Notes: a model not told the origin generated them from the letters alone. Shown: positions 53,973-62,435, counted from the first letter of the stretch. The stretch: DNA of 64,000 nucleotides from DATMQA01 sp035566895 (GCA_035566895.1 DATMQA010000131.1:8166-72165), one strand, 5' to 3'. Translations and numbers: made by a program.

Positions 53973-56633
53973 TTAGTCCAAAGTCCAAAGTCCAAAGTCC
54001 AAAGTCCGTGGTCCGCGGTCCACCAATACGTGGTCAGCAGCCAGTAGTCTGTAGTCAGTAGCCGGCTCGGAGCTACTAACTACGGACCACTGGCTGCTGG
54101 CTACGGTTGGCTCACTGGCCACAGAATGGGTGCGGATGAGCTTCTGCACTCGATGATTTTGCGAATCGGCCACGTAGAGGTTGCCGGCGGAATCCAGAGC
54201 GACGCCCCACGGATTATTGAATTGGCCCGGCTCGGCGCCCGGCCCGCCGATGATTTCAATCGGCTGGTCATTACTGTCGAAGACCTGGATGCGGCTATTG
54301 CCGAACTCGCAGACGTACTGCCGCCCAGCCGCATCGACGCAAATATCGTAGGGGTAGCTCAGTTCGCCTTTGCCGCTGCCGGGTTTGCCGTAGGCGCGAA
54401 GGAATTTGCCGTCGCTGGAAAAAACCTCGATGCGATGATTGCACGAATCCGCGACGTAAAGCCGGTCCTGGGCGTCCACGGCCAAACCTTCTGGGCGATT
54501 GAATTCGCCGGGCCCGGTGCCCGGCTTGCCGATAACGGCGACGCATTTTGGTTTTTCCGAACCTTCGCAGGTGAACTTTTGCACCCGCTCATTCTCCTGG
54601 TATTCGCTGATGAAGATTTCGCCACGAGAATTAACGGCCACAGCGCGCGGCAAACCGAGTTGGCCGAAATTGGTGCCGTGCCCACCCCACTGCGACACCA
54701 GTTTGCCTTCGGGGGAAAAATGGTTCACGCGCGAGTAGTGCGGTTCGACCACGATGATGTTACCGGCCCGGTCACGGCCCATGCCCTTGGGCTTGCCGCG
54801 CTCGGTTTGAGGCATCTGCCAGGAGAGCAGAAACGCACCGCTCGGCGAGAACTTTTGCACTCGCCCTGTCATATCGACGACATACAGGTTGTCCTGCGCA
54901 TCGACCGCTACCGAGCGAGGCTTGTTAAGCTGGCCGACACCGACGCCGCGAGTGCCGATGATTTGGACGCGGCTGAAGAGGCGGCTCCGGAGTGGGGCGT
55001 CGTTGGGGGTGGAAACTGGAGAGCAGGCGGTGAGGAGGACGAGAGCGCAGGCGGAAAGGAGCGGGAGGAGTGATGCGTGATGCGTGATGCGTGAAACGTG
55101 AAACGTGAAACGTGAAAGACCGCGGCTGCGGACCGATGACCAAGCTTGCCAGAGGAGCAACGGGAGCAGCGCCAGCACGAGCAGCATCAAACAAAGCGCA
55201 TTGACCTGGGCATTGTGGCCGTAATGGAGCAGGTTAAAGGTGCGCAACGCCAGCGTTTCGCCGCCCGGCGGGACAACGAGGATCATCGATTCTACATCCC
55301 ACAAACAAAGCAGAAACAGGATGTACCAGGCGGCAAGAATTTGGGGCGCGATTTGGGGCCACTGGGCGTGACGCAACATCTGCCAGCGGCCCGCGCCTTC
55401 CAGGCGGGCCACGTCAATCAAGTCACGGTCCACGGCTCGCGAGGCGTGAGCAACGGTGTTCCAGCCCAAGGCCAGGTAACGAATGACGAATGCCAGGATG
55501 ACAATTCCGGCGCTTTGATAAAAGAGCGAGGACCAGGGGCGGTTGAATGCGGCAATTAACCCGATGCCAAGCAAAACCCCGGGCAACAAAAAAGGCAGCC
55601 AGAGGAGCCAGGCGAACCAGCGCGGCAAAGCAGCAGTTGAGGGGAGGAAACGATCACGGTGGCGTCGGAGCGCGGCCTTTTGGCTGCAGAATCGACGAAT
55701 GATGGATTGCGGTTGCGCGTTTCTGCAGCCTAAAGGCCGCGCTCCGACGCCGCTCTGACGCGCCCCGCACAAACCGAGCGCGAGAATCAGCGTGGCCGAA
55801 GCTGCGGCGAACCAGACCGAGTTCCAGATGGCGCTTTGGCCGGCCAGCAGCGCCCCGGGAAGTTCGGTCCAGGTGCGCGGGGCGGAAAGCAATTGGTAGA
55901 GGGGTAGGCCCACCGACAACGAGCAAACCAAAAGCGTGACGGCGCCACAAAACCAAAACCAGGCTGGGCCAAGCTGTTGACGGAAGAGCCTCGCCGAGAC
56001 AGGAGCTTCAAGGTGCGGCCAGGGGATTTGGCGCCGCGCAAATACCACCACCAGCAGCAATGGGCCAACAACGAGCGGCAGGCTCAAGCGTAACGCGCCG
56101 GCGGTGTCGAACGCCGTGTTGAACCGAACCCACATTTCTTCCGGAAATACCTTCACCTGCAAAATGGCCGGGACCGCGAAATTGTTCAGTGCGAGCACAA
56201 ACGCGAGCACGGCGGCGAGGGCCAGCGCACTTCGCGACAGGGGCAAAAGCAATCCGCGAATCAGCGCCCATCCGGTCACCGCCATATCACTTTCGAGCTG
56301 GGCGGGTTCGAGCCGGCGCCAGGCGCTCAAGACGGCCAGCAGGGGAATGGGCCAAAGCAGGAGGCTCAAAATCCAGACGGTGCCACTGAGGGAAATGATA
56401 TTCAGCGGCAGCCACTGGTGCCAGACGCCGGTATGTCCGAGGAAATGAAGCCAGCAATTGGTCACGAGAAATGGCGGCAGGGCAAGCGCCAGGATGGCGG
56501 CTGCCAAAAAAAGATTCCTCCAACGTTTTCCCAATCCCGCCAGCCATAGCGCCGCGATCAGGCCAAAGCTTAGCGCCAGCAGGGTGGCGGACCCGCTGAC
56601 GAGCAAACTGTTTTTGAGCAGAGGCCAGTTCAA
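53973..56633 (-). CDS. Fe(III)-type ABC transporter permease fused to an NHL-repeat lipoprotein
   Basis: 886 residues. Residues about 1-505 form two permease halves of the FbpB/SfuB kind with EAA-type loops (DVARLEGAGRWQMLRHAQWP). Then a junction of about 17 residues (RFTFHVSRITHHASLLP) coded by seven 7-bp units (55070-55118), a second signal-like segment with lipobox LLTAC (about 535), and six NHL beta-propeller repeats (e.g. NKPRSVAVDAQDNLYVVD). Residues 295-325 come from a hairpin element (55661-55751). The last ~30 codons read through another 7-bp array. Two genes, probably joined in frame; whether one polypeptide is made is unknown. No ABC ATPase gene is nearby. Confidence 0.75.
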   Translation of the reverse strand: MNWPLLKNSLLVSGSATLLALSFGLIAALWLAGLGKRWRNLFLAAAILALALPPFLVTNCWLHFLGHTGVWHQWLPLNIISLSGTVWILSLLLWPIPLLAVLSAWRRLEPAQLESDMAVTGWALIRGLLLPLSRSALALAAVLAFVLALNNFAVPAILQVKVFPEEMWVRFNTAFDTAGALRLSLPLVVGPLLLVVVFARRQIPWPHLEAPVSARLFRQQLGPAWFWFCGAVTLLVCSLSVGLPLYQLLSAPRTWTELPGALLAGQSAIWNSVWFAAASATLILALGLCGARQSGVGARPLGCRNAQPQSIIRRFCSQKAALRRHRDRFLPSTAALPRWFAWLLWLPFLLPGVLLGIGLIAAFNRPWSSLFYQSAGIVILAFVIRYLALGWNTVAHASRAVDRDLIDVARLEGAGRWQMLRHAQWPQIAPQILAAWYILFLLCLWDVESMILVVPPGGETLALRTFNLLHYGHNAQVNALCLMLLVLALLPLLLWQAWSSVRSRGLSRFTFHVSRITHHASLLPLLSACALVLLTACSPVSTPNDAPLRSRLFSRVQIIGTRGVGVGQLNKPRSVAVDAQDNLYVVDMTGRVQKFSPSGAFLLSWQMPQTERGKPKGMGRDRAGNIIVVEPHYSRVNHFSPEGKLVSQWGGHGTNFGQLGLPRAVAVNSRGEIFISEYQENERVQKFTCEGSEKPKCVAVIGKPGTGPGEFNRPEGLAVDAQDRLYVADSCNHRIEVFSSDGKFLRAYGKPGSGKGELSYPYDICVDAAGRQYVCEFGNSRIQVFDSNDQPIEIIGGPGAEPGQFNNPWGVALDSAGNLYVADSQNHRVQKLIRTHSVASEPTVASSQWSVVSSSEPATDYRLLAADHVLVDRGPRTLDFGLWTLD
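53975..54099. repeat. 7-bp repeat array plus 28-bp stem at the NHL/VWA junction
   Basis: Four AGTCCAA units, then AGTCCGT, GGTCCGC, GGTCCAC (53975-54023). Next, 54035-54062 and 54072-54099 form an inverted pair with 25 of 28 positions complementary over a 9-base loop. The array starts 8 bases before the VWA gene's start and codes the C-terminus of the fused permease/NHL protein. Confidence 0.85.
55070..55118 (+). repeat. 7-bp repeat array at the permease/NHL junction (seven units)
   Basis: GTGATGC three times, GTGAAAC three times, GTGAAAG once. Forty-nine bases; the frame stays open on the minus strand and links the permease to the lipoprotein signal. Confidence 0.9.
55661..55751. mobile_element. 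Hairpin (MITE/REPIN-like) element within the permease gene
   Basis: Arms 55661-55691 and 55721-55751 (31 bp, 30 complementary) around a 29-base centre; outermost core GGCGTCGGAGCGCGGCC. The permease frame crosses it, adding about 30 residues (GARQSGVG... to ALRRHRDRF) with no family counterpart. Same arm and loop sizes as the element at 50954, but a different sequence. Confidence 0.7.
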
Positions 56634-56679
56634 ATTTACGATTTATGTTTTGAGCGAAAAGGAGATCCTGGTTTGAGTT

Positions 56680-57690
56680 TCATCGCAGGAAGATTTCGTT
56701 CAGCTTGGCGGTAGTGGGTTCCAGGTCGGTCAGCAAATTTGCCCAATTTAGATTGCGATTAAGATTAGGATTAAGATTAGGATTGATTGAGACTCCCTCC
56801 AGCGCCTTTGCGGCGACGAGGCGCTCGACTACTTCCCGTCGCTGGAGATACTCGAATAAGCGCTGGCCGGTCTCCGGGTGCGGGGCATTCCGTACGACGG
56901 CGACCGTGTTGGGAATCAAGAGCGTGTCATCCGTCATGGGCAACTCCGCTATTGGCAGGCCCTCCTGCTGCCCGGCGGCGATGTCGTCCGAGTCGGTCAT
57001 TCCCAGCCAGGCCTCACCTTGGCCGACAAGTTTGACCACAACGGAATTGCCGTCCACGAGGAAGGGCTTGTTGGCGGCCAGCGCGCGGCACCAGGTTTCC
57101 CAGCCGGCAGCGCCCCATTTCTGGCGCAAGGCATGGAAATGGGCTCCGGTAGTGCCGAACTGCGGATTGGCCAGGGCGACTTTTCCTTTCCACGCGACAT
57201 TGGTCAGCTCGACCAGGGAATGAGGGGCGGAGGCCAGAGAGAGGCGGTTGGTGTTAATGACCAGGCGGCGACTGCGGTATCCGAACGCAGCCCAGCCGTT
57301 GGTTTCCCGGAAAACGTCTTTGGCCGCCAACTGGCGCGTGCGCATTTCTTCGTTGCCCCAAAAGACATCGCATTGCGGGTGATTGCGCTCAGCGAGCAGC
57401 CGATTGGCAAGGCCAACGGTTTTGACCGCTTCGCTGTCGTACACCGGGCGCACCTTGATCCCGGTTTCTTTTTGGAAATCGCGGAAGATTGGCTCGGCAT
57501 AGTCCTGGTCCTGGGCGCAGTAGGCGATGACTTGCTTGTGCTTTGTGTAATTCAGTGCCGGAAGCAACAGCGAAGCAGCCAAGACGATGCCGACTATAGG
57601 AACCCACCAGAAATGGCCGAGCACCTCGCGCGAGGCGAACTCATCCCCTCGCCAGCCTGCGTCCTTTTGCTTTTGGCCCGGGTCGTTCAT
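56680..57690 (-). CDS. ABC transporter solute-binding protein (iron(III)-type)
   Basis: About 336 residues from ATG 57690. An N-terminal membrane anchor (FWWVPIVGIVLAASLLLPALN) replaces the usual lipobox, then a type II periplasmic-binding fold: VIAYCAQDQDYAEPIFRDFQ, VFWGNEEMRTRQL, WLGMTDSDDIAAGQQEG. Similar to FbpA/AfuA-like Fe(III) or phosphonate binders. Near the C-terminus the sequence NPNLNPNLNRNLN is coded by a 6-bp repeat. 46 bp before the permease gene, so same operon. Confidence 0.85.
   Translation of the reverse strand: MNDPGQKQKDAGWRGDEFASREVLGHFWWVPIVGIVLAASLLLPALNYTKHKQVIAYCAQDQDYAEPIFRDFQKETGIKVRPVYDSEAVKTVGLANRLLAERNHPQCDVFWGNEEMRTRQLAAKDVFRETNGWAAFGYRSRRLVINTNRLSLASAPHSLVELTNVAWKGKVALANPQFGTTGAHFHALRQKWGAAGWETWCRALAANKPFLVDGNSVVVKLVGQGEAWLGMTDSDDIAAGQQEGLPIAELPMTDDTLLIPNTVAVVRNAPHPETGQRLFEYLQRREVVERLVAAKALEGVSINPNLNPNLNRNLNWANLLTDLEPTTAKLNEIFLR
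56751..56785 (+). repeat. 6-bp repeat coding part of the binding protein C-terminus
   Basis: GATTGC, GATTAA, GATTAG, GATTAA, GATTAG, then GATTGATTG. Codes an Asn-Leu/Pro alternation (on the minus strand). Confidence 0.7.
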
Positions 57691-57755
57691 GTGGGAGAAA
57701 TTGGGACTCGTGAGGTGGATGCGAGAATCGAGTCCTTTCGACATAGGTCATCCCA

Positions 57756-57896
57756 TTCCCCCTCACCCCAGCCCTCTCCGCAAGGGAGAGGGAGAATCGC
57801 CGCCAGTTTCCTTTGAAAAGGAGGCACGCCAGTTTCGCGGACGCATGGGCGAGAAGCCTCCCTCTCCCTTGCGGAGAGGGCTGGGGTGAGGGGGAA
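57756..57896. repeat. 39-bp perfect inverted-repeat element (REPIN-like)
   Basis: Arms 57756-57794 and 57858-57896 are exact complements. Each arm holds a smaller stem CCCTCTCC/GGAGAGGG with a GCAAG loop. The 63-base centre contains CCTTTGAAAAGG and two copies of GCCAGTTTC. Between the binding-protein and BatA-like genes, in the promoter region of the former. Confidence 0.85.
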
Positions 57897-57941
57897 CGAG
57901 AGCGCCGAAGACCAGAAGCCTCCCGCGCTTGCGGCTGGCAT

Positions 57942-57971
57942 TCGTAAATCGTAAATCGTAAATCGTAAATC
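57942..57971 (+). repeat. 7-bp repeat array (TCGTAAA, four units)
   Basis: Four units in exact phase plus two bases, ending 8 bases before the BatA-like gene's stop codon. Two-unit versions of the same sequence occur near 11717 before rnc. Confidence 0.85.
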
Positions 57972-57979
57972 CCCGCTCC

Positions 57980-59815
57980 TCACACCGTCCTCCGATGATA
58001 GAACCACCATTCGCCGAGCAGCACCAGCAGCCCTAGCGCGGCGAAGGTGCGCCAGAGTTCCATATTGGTGCGTTGCTTCAAAGTCGCGGCGACGCGGGTG
58101 TATTTGCCCAGCTTTAACTCATCGCGGGGTTTGATGTTGCTCTCGGCCGCGTCGAGCAGATCGACGCAAAACGAGGTGTCATTTGTTCCCAGGCGGAGAT
58201 GGTAAATGCCCTGCTTGTAGGTCTCGCCGAAGACAACTTCGTTCGCATTGGGGGTGATCTCGATCATTTTCGTGCCGCCGCCAGGGAGCGTGATTTGGGC
58301 GGACGTTTCGGGCCGGGTCAACGCAAGGCGGAAGGCGTCGCCGGCTTTGACAAGGAGTTGGCCGCTTTTGGCATTGGCGGGGTTGAGCCAATCGATGGCA
58401 TTGGAAATGAAAATTGGGAAAGAGACGCGCAACGGCCAGTTGCTTTCCAGCACATCAAAGCCAACCCAAACGATACGCTGGCGGCCGAGTTCGCCGGCCA
58501 GGATAAGCGGGGCCTGGGGGGAATCCGCGACCGCGACCGCCCAGTTGGGGGCTTTGGCGACCAGGCTCTCGGCGACCTGCACGTTGTCAAAGCCGGCATA
58601 GCGCAGCAGCGGGTGGGTAGATTTCCAATCGACAATTGGCGGCCCTTCCACGCGCGTGGTGTCTGGAAACCAATTGGTGTTGACGACATGAATGGCCAGC
58701 ACGTTGCCCTTGGGCCAGACGCTTGGCGCGACACTGTCGAGCACGACGAAATCGAACTCGCTGGCCGGGTCGGTCAGGTCCCGTGAAACCGCCAGCACGA
58801 CATTTGGGCTGGAGCGGAAGGCCTTTTCCAGCAGCCGGTTTCCGGAGGTGACGAGCAACACTTTGACCGGTTTGGGCAGCAGGCTGACAATCGAGGCCTG
58901 GTTATCGGCAGCGAGATCATCATTCGAGGTCAGGCGCACGGTGAAAACGCCGTCGCGGGACTGCGACGCCAGAAACACCTGCGGGACGGTCTCGCCTGCG
59001 CCAACAGTCATTGGGCGAGTCTCGAGCAGGCGGTCATCGAGCAACAGTTCGAGTTCCGTTTGGACGCTATTAGACGAGAAGTTAGCGACGCTAACATACA
59101 GGGCGCGCTGCTTGGGGTTCTCGGGGTTGGCACGCACATCCAGCCCGGTGATGCCAAGATTGTTCGAGCTTTTGCCGACACGATGATAAATCAACGGCAG
59201 CCCCTTATTTTCGAATTCGCTCAACTCGGGCACGGCGCCGTCACTAAACAAGTGGATTTCAGCGTCCTTTTGGTCGCGCACGAGCGATTCAGCCATGCGG
59301 AGGGCAGGCACCAGACGGGTTGGCCCGTCGGAACAGGAACAGCCCTGCAAGGCGCGGCGCAGCGCCGCTTTCTCGCTGGTGGCTGACTGTTTAACTTCGG
59401 TGTTGCCCCCAGCCTGGAGGATAACCATCTGGTCGCTACCCGCGAGACTATCGACCCATTTGAGGGCCTCGGCGCGGGCTTTCTCGAAGCGTGAAGGCGA
59501 CTCGTCGATAGCCTGCATGGACGCCGACGCGTCGAGGATGACGACCCGCAACTGAGCGGGCTTAAGCCTGGTGGCAAAGTAAGGGCGCGAGAGCGCCAGC
59601 ACGGCCAGGATGAGCAGAATGATCTGGAGGATGAGCAGCCAATTCTTGCGCAGCTTTTGGAACGGCGCGCTGGCCTGTGTTTCGGAGAGGAACTTTTGCC
59701 AAAGCAGGGTGCTGGAAACGAGCTTCACGACGCGTTTGCGCTTCAAGAGATAGAACAGGACCACGACCGGAATGGTCGCGGCGAAGGCGAAAGCGGCTGG
59801 AGCGAGGAAGTTCAT
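57980..59815 (-). CDS. BatA-like membrane protein with VWA domain
   Basis: 611 residues. N-terminal Aerotolerance/BatA module: membrane span, KRKRVVKLVSSTLLWQKFLS and a second span (about 60-82). A VWA domain (about 90-270) has a degenerate MIDAS in VVILDASASMQ. Middle beta-rich domains and a C-terminal membrane span (ALGLLVLLGEWWFYH). Works with MoxR AAA ATPases and DUF58 proteins in many bacteria; function not settled. Four bases from the DUF58 gene. Confidence 0.88.
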   Translation of the reverse strand: MNFLAPAAFAFAATIPVVVLFYLLKRKRVVKLVSSTLLWQKFLSETQASAPFQKLRKNWLLILQIILLILAVLALSRPYFATRLKPAQLRVVILDASASMQAIDESPSRFEKARAEALKWVDSLAGSDQMVILQAGGNTEVKQSATSEKAALRRALQGCSCSDGPTRLVPALRMAESLVRDQKDAEIHLFSDGAVPELSEFENKGLPLIYHRVGKSSNNLGITGLDVRANPENPKQRALYVSVANFSSNSVQTELELLLDDRLLETRPMTVGAGETVPQVFLASQSRDGVFTVRLTSNDDLAADNQASIVSLLPKPVKVLLVTSGNRLLEKAFRSSPNVVLAVSRDLTDPASEFDFVVLDSVAPSVWPKGNVLAIHVVNTNWFPDTTRVEGPPIVDWKSTHPLLRYAGFDNVQVAESLVAKAPNWAVAVADSPQAPLILAGELGRQRIVWVGFDVLESNWPLRVSFPIFISNAIDWLNPANAKSGQLLVKAGDAFRLALTRPETSAQITLPGGGTKMIEITPNANEVVFGETYKQGIYHLRLGTNDTSFCVDLLDAAESNIKPRDELKLGKYTRVAATLKQRTNMELWRTFAALGLLVLLGEWWFYHRRTV

Positions 59816-59819
59816 GGTT

Positions 59820-60770
59820 TTACGCCCATACCTCGGCTTTGCGCAACTGTTTCAATAAAAGCTCCTCCAGCACTGTATTGGAGCTGACGGTAAAAAGATT
59901 GATGCCGCGCGGCTGGCAAAACTCACGCAGGCGTTGCAGAAAGTTCTGCACCGTTTGCTGGTACGATTTGAGCCGGTAGCGCCCGAAGGTGACCTCTTGC
60001 AGCCCACCGGTTTCGGAGTCCACGAGGCGCAAGTCGCCAAAGATCGAAGGGGAGAGTTCGTCGGGCGCGAGGATTTGGACAATATCGACCTGAAAACCGC
60101 GACCGACGAGAGCAGTCAGGCCGGATTCATACCCTGCCGGGTCAAGAAAATCGCTCAGGACCAACGCCAGTCCGGCCTGGCGAGCCTCGAGGGCGCCGCG
60201 GCGCAGGGCTTCGTTGAGGTTAATGGAGCCGCCCGCCGTCAAGGCGCCGAGGTTCTGGAAGAAAGGGATCGCCGATTTTTTGCCACGCACGGAACGCAAG
60301 GCGCCGCGCGCAGCCAGTTCCATTGTGCGGTTCGCGGGCTGCGGATGGCGAGTTGCGTCAGCGGGCTGTGGGTCGCTTGGAAGGGCAGGGAAAGGGATGA
60401 CGCTCACGCGGTCGAAGCCGGAGAGAGCGACATAGCCGACGGCGGCGGCGATTTGCCGGGCGAAATCAAATTTGCGCGGTTCGCCGAAGGTCATGGACTC
60501 GCTCGCGTCGAGGAAAATGCGCACCGGCAGTTCGCGTTCCTCTTCGTAGAGCTTCAGAAAGAGGCGATCCAGGCGGCCATAGAGGTTCCAGTCGAGGTAG
60601 CGGAAATCGTCGCCGTGGACGTAGTTGCGGTAATCGGCGAATTCAACGGATTGCCCGCGCGCGCGGCTGCGCCGTTCGCCTTTGGAAGAACTCTTGGCGC
60701 GGCGAGCGGCGAGCAGTTGGAACTGCTCGAGGCGCCGAAGCAGTTCGGGAGTCAGGAGCGGGTTAGGCAT
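59820..60770 (-). CDS. DUF58-family protein
   Basis: 316 residues, VWA-like. Family motif FADYRNYVHGDDFRYLDWNLYGR (split: DYRNYVHGDDFRYLDW) around residue 45, VRIFLDASESM and RVSVIPF. Usually next to moxR. Lacks transmembrane segments. Upstream 112 bp to moxR contain a 7-bp array. Confidence 0.92.
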   Translation of the reverse strand: MPNPLLTPELLRRLEQFQLLAARRAKSSSKGERRSRARGQSVEFADYRNYVHGDDFRYLDWNLYGRLDRLFLKLYEEERELPVRIFLDASESMTFGEPRKFDFARQIAAAVGYVALSGFDRVSVIPFPALPSDPQPADATRHPQPANRTMELAARGALRSVRGKKSAIPFFQNLGALTAGGSINLNEALRRGALEARQAGLALVLSDFLDPAGYESGLTALVGRGFQVDIVQILAPDELSPSIFGDLRLVDSETGGLQEVTFGRYRLKSYQQTVQNFLQRLREFCQPRGINLFTVSSNTVLEELLLKQLRKAEVWA

Positions 60771-60778
60771 GGGCGGAG

Positions 60779-60827
60779 ACGTGAGGCGTGAAACATAAAG
60801 CGTAAAACGTAAGACGTGAAACGTGAA
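60779..60827 (+). repeat. 7-bp repeat array between moxR and the DUF58 gene (seven units)
   Basis: ACGTGAG, GCGTGAA, ACATAAA, GCGTAAA, ACGTAAG, ACGTGAA, ACGTGAA in exact phase; same family as 41201 and 47974 arrays. Confidence 0.85.
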
Positions 60828-60882
60828 TGCCGATGGTCATGGTTTTCCCTCTTAGCAAGGGTTGGCGGGCAGGCGCCCCGCT

Positions 60883-61884
60883 TTAAGCCGTAACCGCCTG
60901 CGCGTCTCTCGGCACGTCTCGCAGAACTTGCGCGATAATGTGGTCGGTGGTGATGCCCTCGGCTTCGGCCTCGAAATTCGGAATGAGACGATGGCGAAGC
61001 GCGGGGGGCGCGACGGCTTCGATGTCGTCGAAGCTGACATTAAACCGGCCCTGGGTCAGGGCGCGGACTTTGCCGCCCAGGATCAAAGTCTGTCCGCCGC
61101 GCGGGCTGCTGCCAAACCGGAGGTACTGAGAGGCAATGGGAGCGGCGGTCTCGGTCCGGGGATGAGTCGCCAGCACCAAACGCACTGCATAATCTTTGAC
61201 ATGGGAAGCGACTGGTACTTCGCGCACCAGGTTCATGAGCTCGAGCAGGGCGTCGCGATGGAGCACTTTCTCGATCTGCGGCTTGGCGCCGGTGGTTGTG
61301 CGGTTGAGCACTTCGGATAATTCTTCGGCCGAAGGGTAACCAACGAGAATTTTGAAAAAGAAACGGTCGAGCTGGGCTTCAGGCAGCGGATAGGTGCCTT
61401 CCTGGTCGATGGGATTTTGGGTCGCCATGACAAAGAACGGTTCGTTGAGGCGGCGGAGTTCACCGCCGGCGGTGACCTGATGTTCCTGCATGGCCTCGAG
61501 CAGAGCGGACTGGGTTTTGGGCGTGGCGCGGTTGATTTCGTCGGCCAGAACGAGGTGAGCGAAAATTGGGCCGCGCTGGAACTGAAATTCGCGTCGGCCG
61601 GCGGTAGTTTCCATCACCAGGTTGGTGCCCAGGATGTCGGCCGGCATTAGGTCGGGCGTGAACTGGATGCGGCTGAAGGAGAGGTCGAGCACTTCGCTGA
61701 GGGTGCGCACCAGCAGCGTCTTGCCCAGGCCGGGTACGCCTTCCAGCAGAACGTGGCCGCCGCCAAAAAGGGCAATGAGCGTGGCTTCGACAATAGCGTC
61801 GTGCCCGACGATGACCTTGCCGATCTCGGCGCGGAGGGTTTCGTAGGATTGGCGGAAGGATTGGATTTGATTGTCGATGCTCAT
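60883..61884 (-). CDS. MoxR-family AAA ATPase
   Basis: 333 residues from ATG 61884 (MSIDNQIQSFRQSYETLRAE). Walker A GVPGLGKTLLVRTL, Walker B VLADEINRATPKTQSALLEA, sensor 1 MATQNPIDQEGTYPLPEAQLD, lid domain about 210-320. Chaperone-like unfoldase paired with VWA proteins. The in-frame extension upstream of 61884 crosses a 7-bp array and the S23-type gene and is rejected. Confidence 0.93.
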   Translation of the reverse strand: MSIDNQIQSFRQSYETLRAEIGKVIVGHDAIVEATLIALFGGGHVLLEGVPGLGKTLLVRTLSEVLDLSFSRIQFTPDLMPADILGTNLVMETTAGRREFQFQRGPIFAHLVLADEINRATPKTQSALLEAMQEHQVTAGGELRRLNEPFFVMATQNPIDQEGTYPLPEAQLDRFFFKILVGYPSAEELSEVLNRTTTGAKPQIEKVLHRDALLELMNLVREVPVASHVKDYAVRLVLATHPRTETAAPIASQYLRFGSSPRGGQTLILGGKVRALTQGRFNVSFDDIEAVAPPALRHRLIPNFEAEAEGITTDHIIAQVLRDVPRDAQAVTA

Positions 61885-61894
61885 TCTTTCCAAA

Positions 61895-61929
61895 AGTTGA
61901 AGGTTGCAGGTTGAAAGTTGAAAGTTGTG
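61895..61929 (+). repeat. 7-bp repeat array, left arm flanking the S23-type gene
   Basis: AGTTGAA, GGTTGCA, GGTTGAA, AGTTGAA, AGTTGTG. 61895-61918 is complementary at 23 of 24 positions to 62397-62420. Confidence 0.85.
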
Positions 61930-61933
61930 ACCT

Positions 61934-62335
61934 CTATGGCTGACGTACAGACCGGCGGCGCGTGGCTTTGGGATACCGCTCCAGATAATCAATGAACTTA
62001 GCCAACCGTCGGGAGAGTGCGAGAGCGGACTCGCGCAAGCCATCAAAAACCTTTTGATCGATATACTCCTGATCAAGAGCAACGTAAAGTTGCGAGCGGA
62101 CCTCTCCGTTCGAACCCTTGGCTATACTGAGAAACTGAACAAACTCCTTGCGTGTCCCGCGCTCGAAGCCCTCTGCAATGTTGGACATCGTTGAGGTCGA
62201 GGCCCGCACAATCTGATCACGTAACGCGAAATCACGCCGGAAGAGACGCTCTTTTGTGACTTTGTAAACTCCCCGCACCAGTGTTCGCGCGTCTTGCCAA
62301 ACATGTAGATCTTCGAATTGCTGTACAGTTGCCAT
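61934..62335 (-). CDS. Four-helix-bundle protein (S23/23S rRNA intervening-sequence type)
   Basis: 133 residues matching the family: FEDLHVWQDARTLVRGVYKV, RDQIVRASTSTMSNIAEGFE, FLSIAKGSNGEVRSQLYVA and EYIDQKVFDGL. First found inside rRNA intervening sequences; also near reverse-transcriptase elements. Most genomic copies stand alone with unknown role. Here it is oriented with the MoxR cluster but enclosed by inverted repeats. Confidence 0.88.
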   Translation of the reverse strand: MATVQQFEDLHVWQDARTLVRGVYKVTKERLFRRDFALRDQIVRASTSTMSNIAEGFERGTRKEFVQFLSIAKGSNGEVRSQLYVALDQEYIDQKVFDGLRESALALSRRLAKFIDYLERYPKATRRRSVRQP

Positions 62336-62396
62336 AGTACGTTTCCCTTTCTGAATTTGCGGTTAGACTTGGGTCAGCCGCAGGAACGAATTCTTT

Positions 62397-62430
62397 ACTT
62401 TCAACCTGCAACTTTCAACTTTCGACTTCG
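62397..62430 (-). repeat. 7-bp repeat array, right arm flanking the S23-type gene
   Basis: On the minus strand AAGTCGA, AAGTTGA, AAGTTGC, AGGTTGA. Ends five bases from the coiled-coil gene's stop. Confidence 0.8.
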
Positions 62431-62435
62431 AACGG

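Larger units (their letters stand above)
61895..62420. mobile_element. Putative mobile unit: S23-type gene bounded by inverted repeats
   Basis: The 24-nt inverted pair (one mismatch) encloses a 478-base interior holding just one small gene. The unit interrupts the spacing between the coiled-coil gene and moxR in a conserved cluster. Target-site duplication was not seen clearly. Mobility is inference. Confidence 0.4.
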
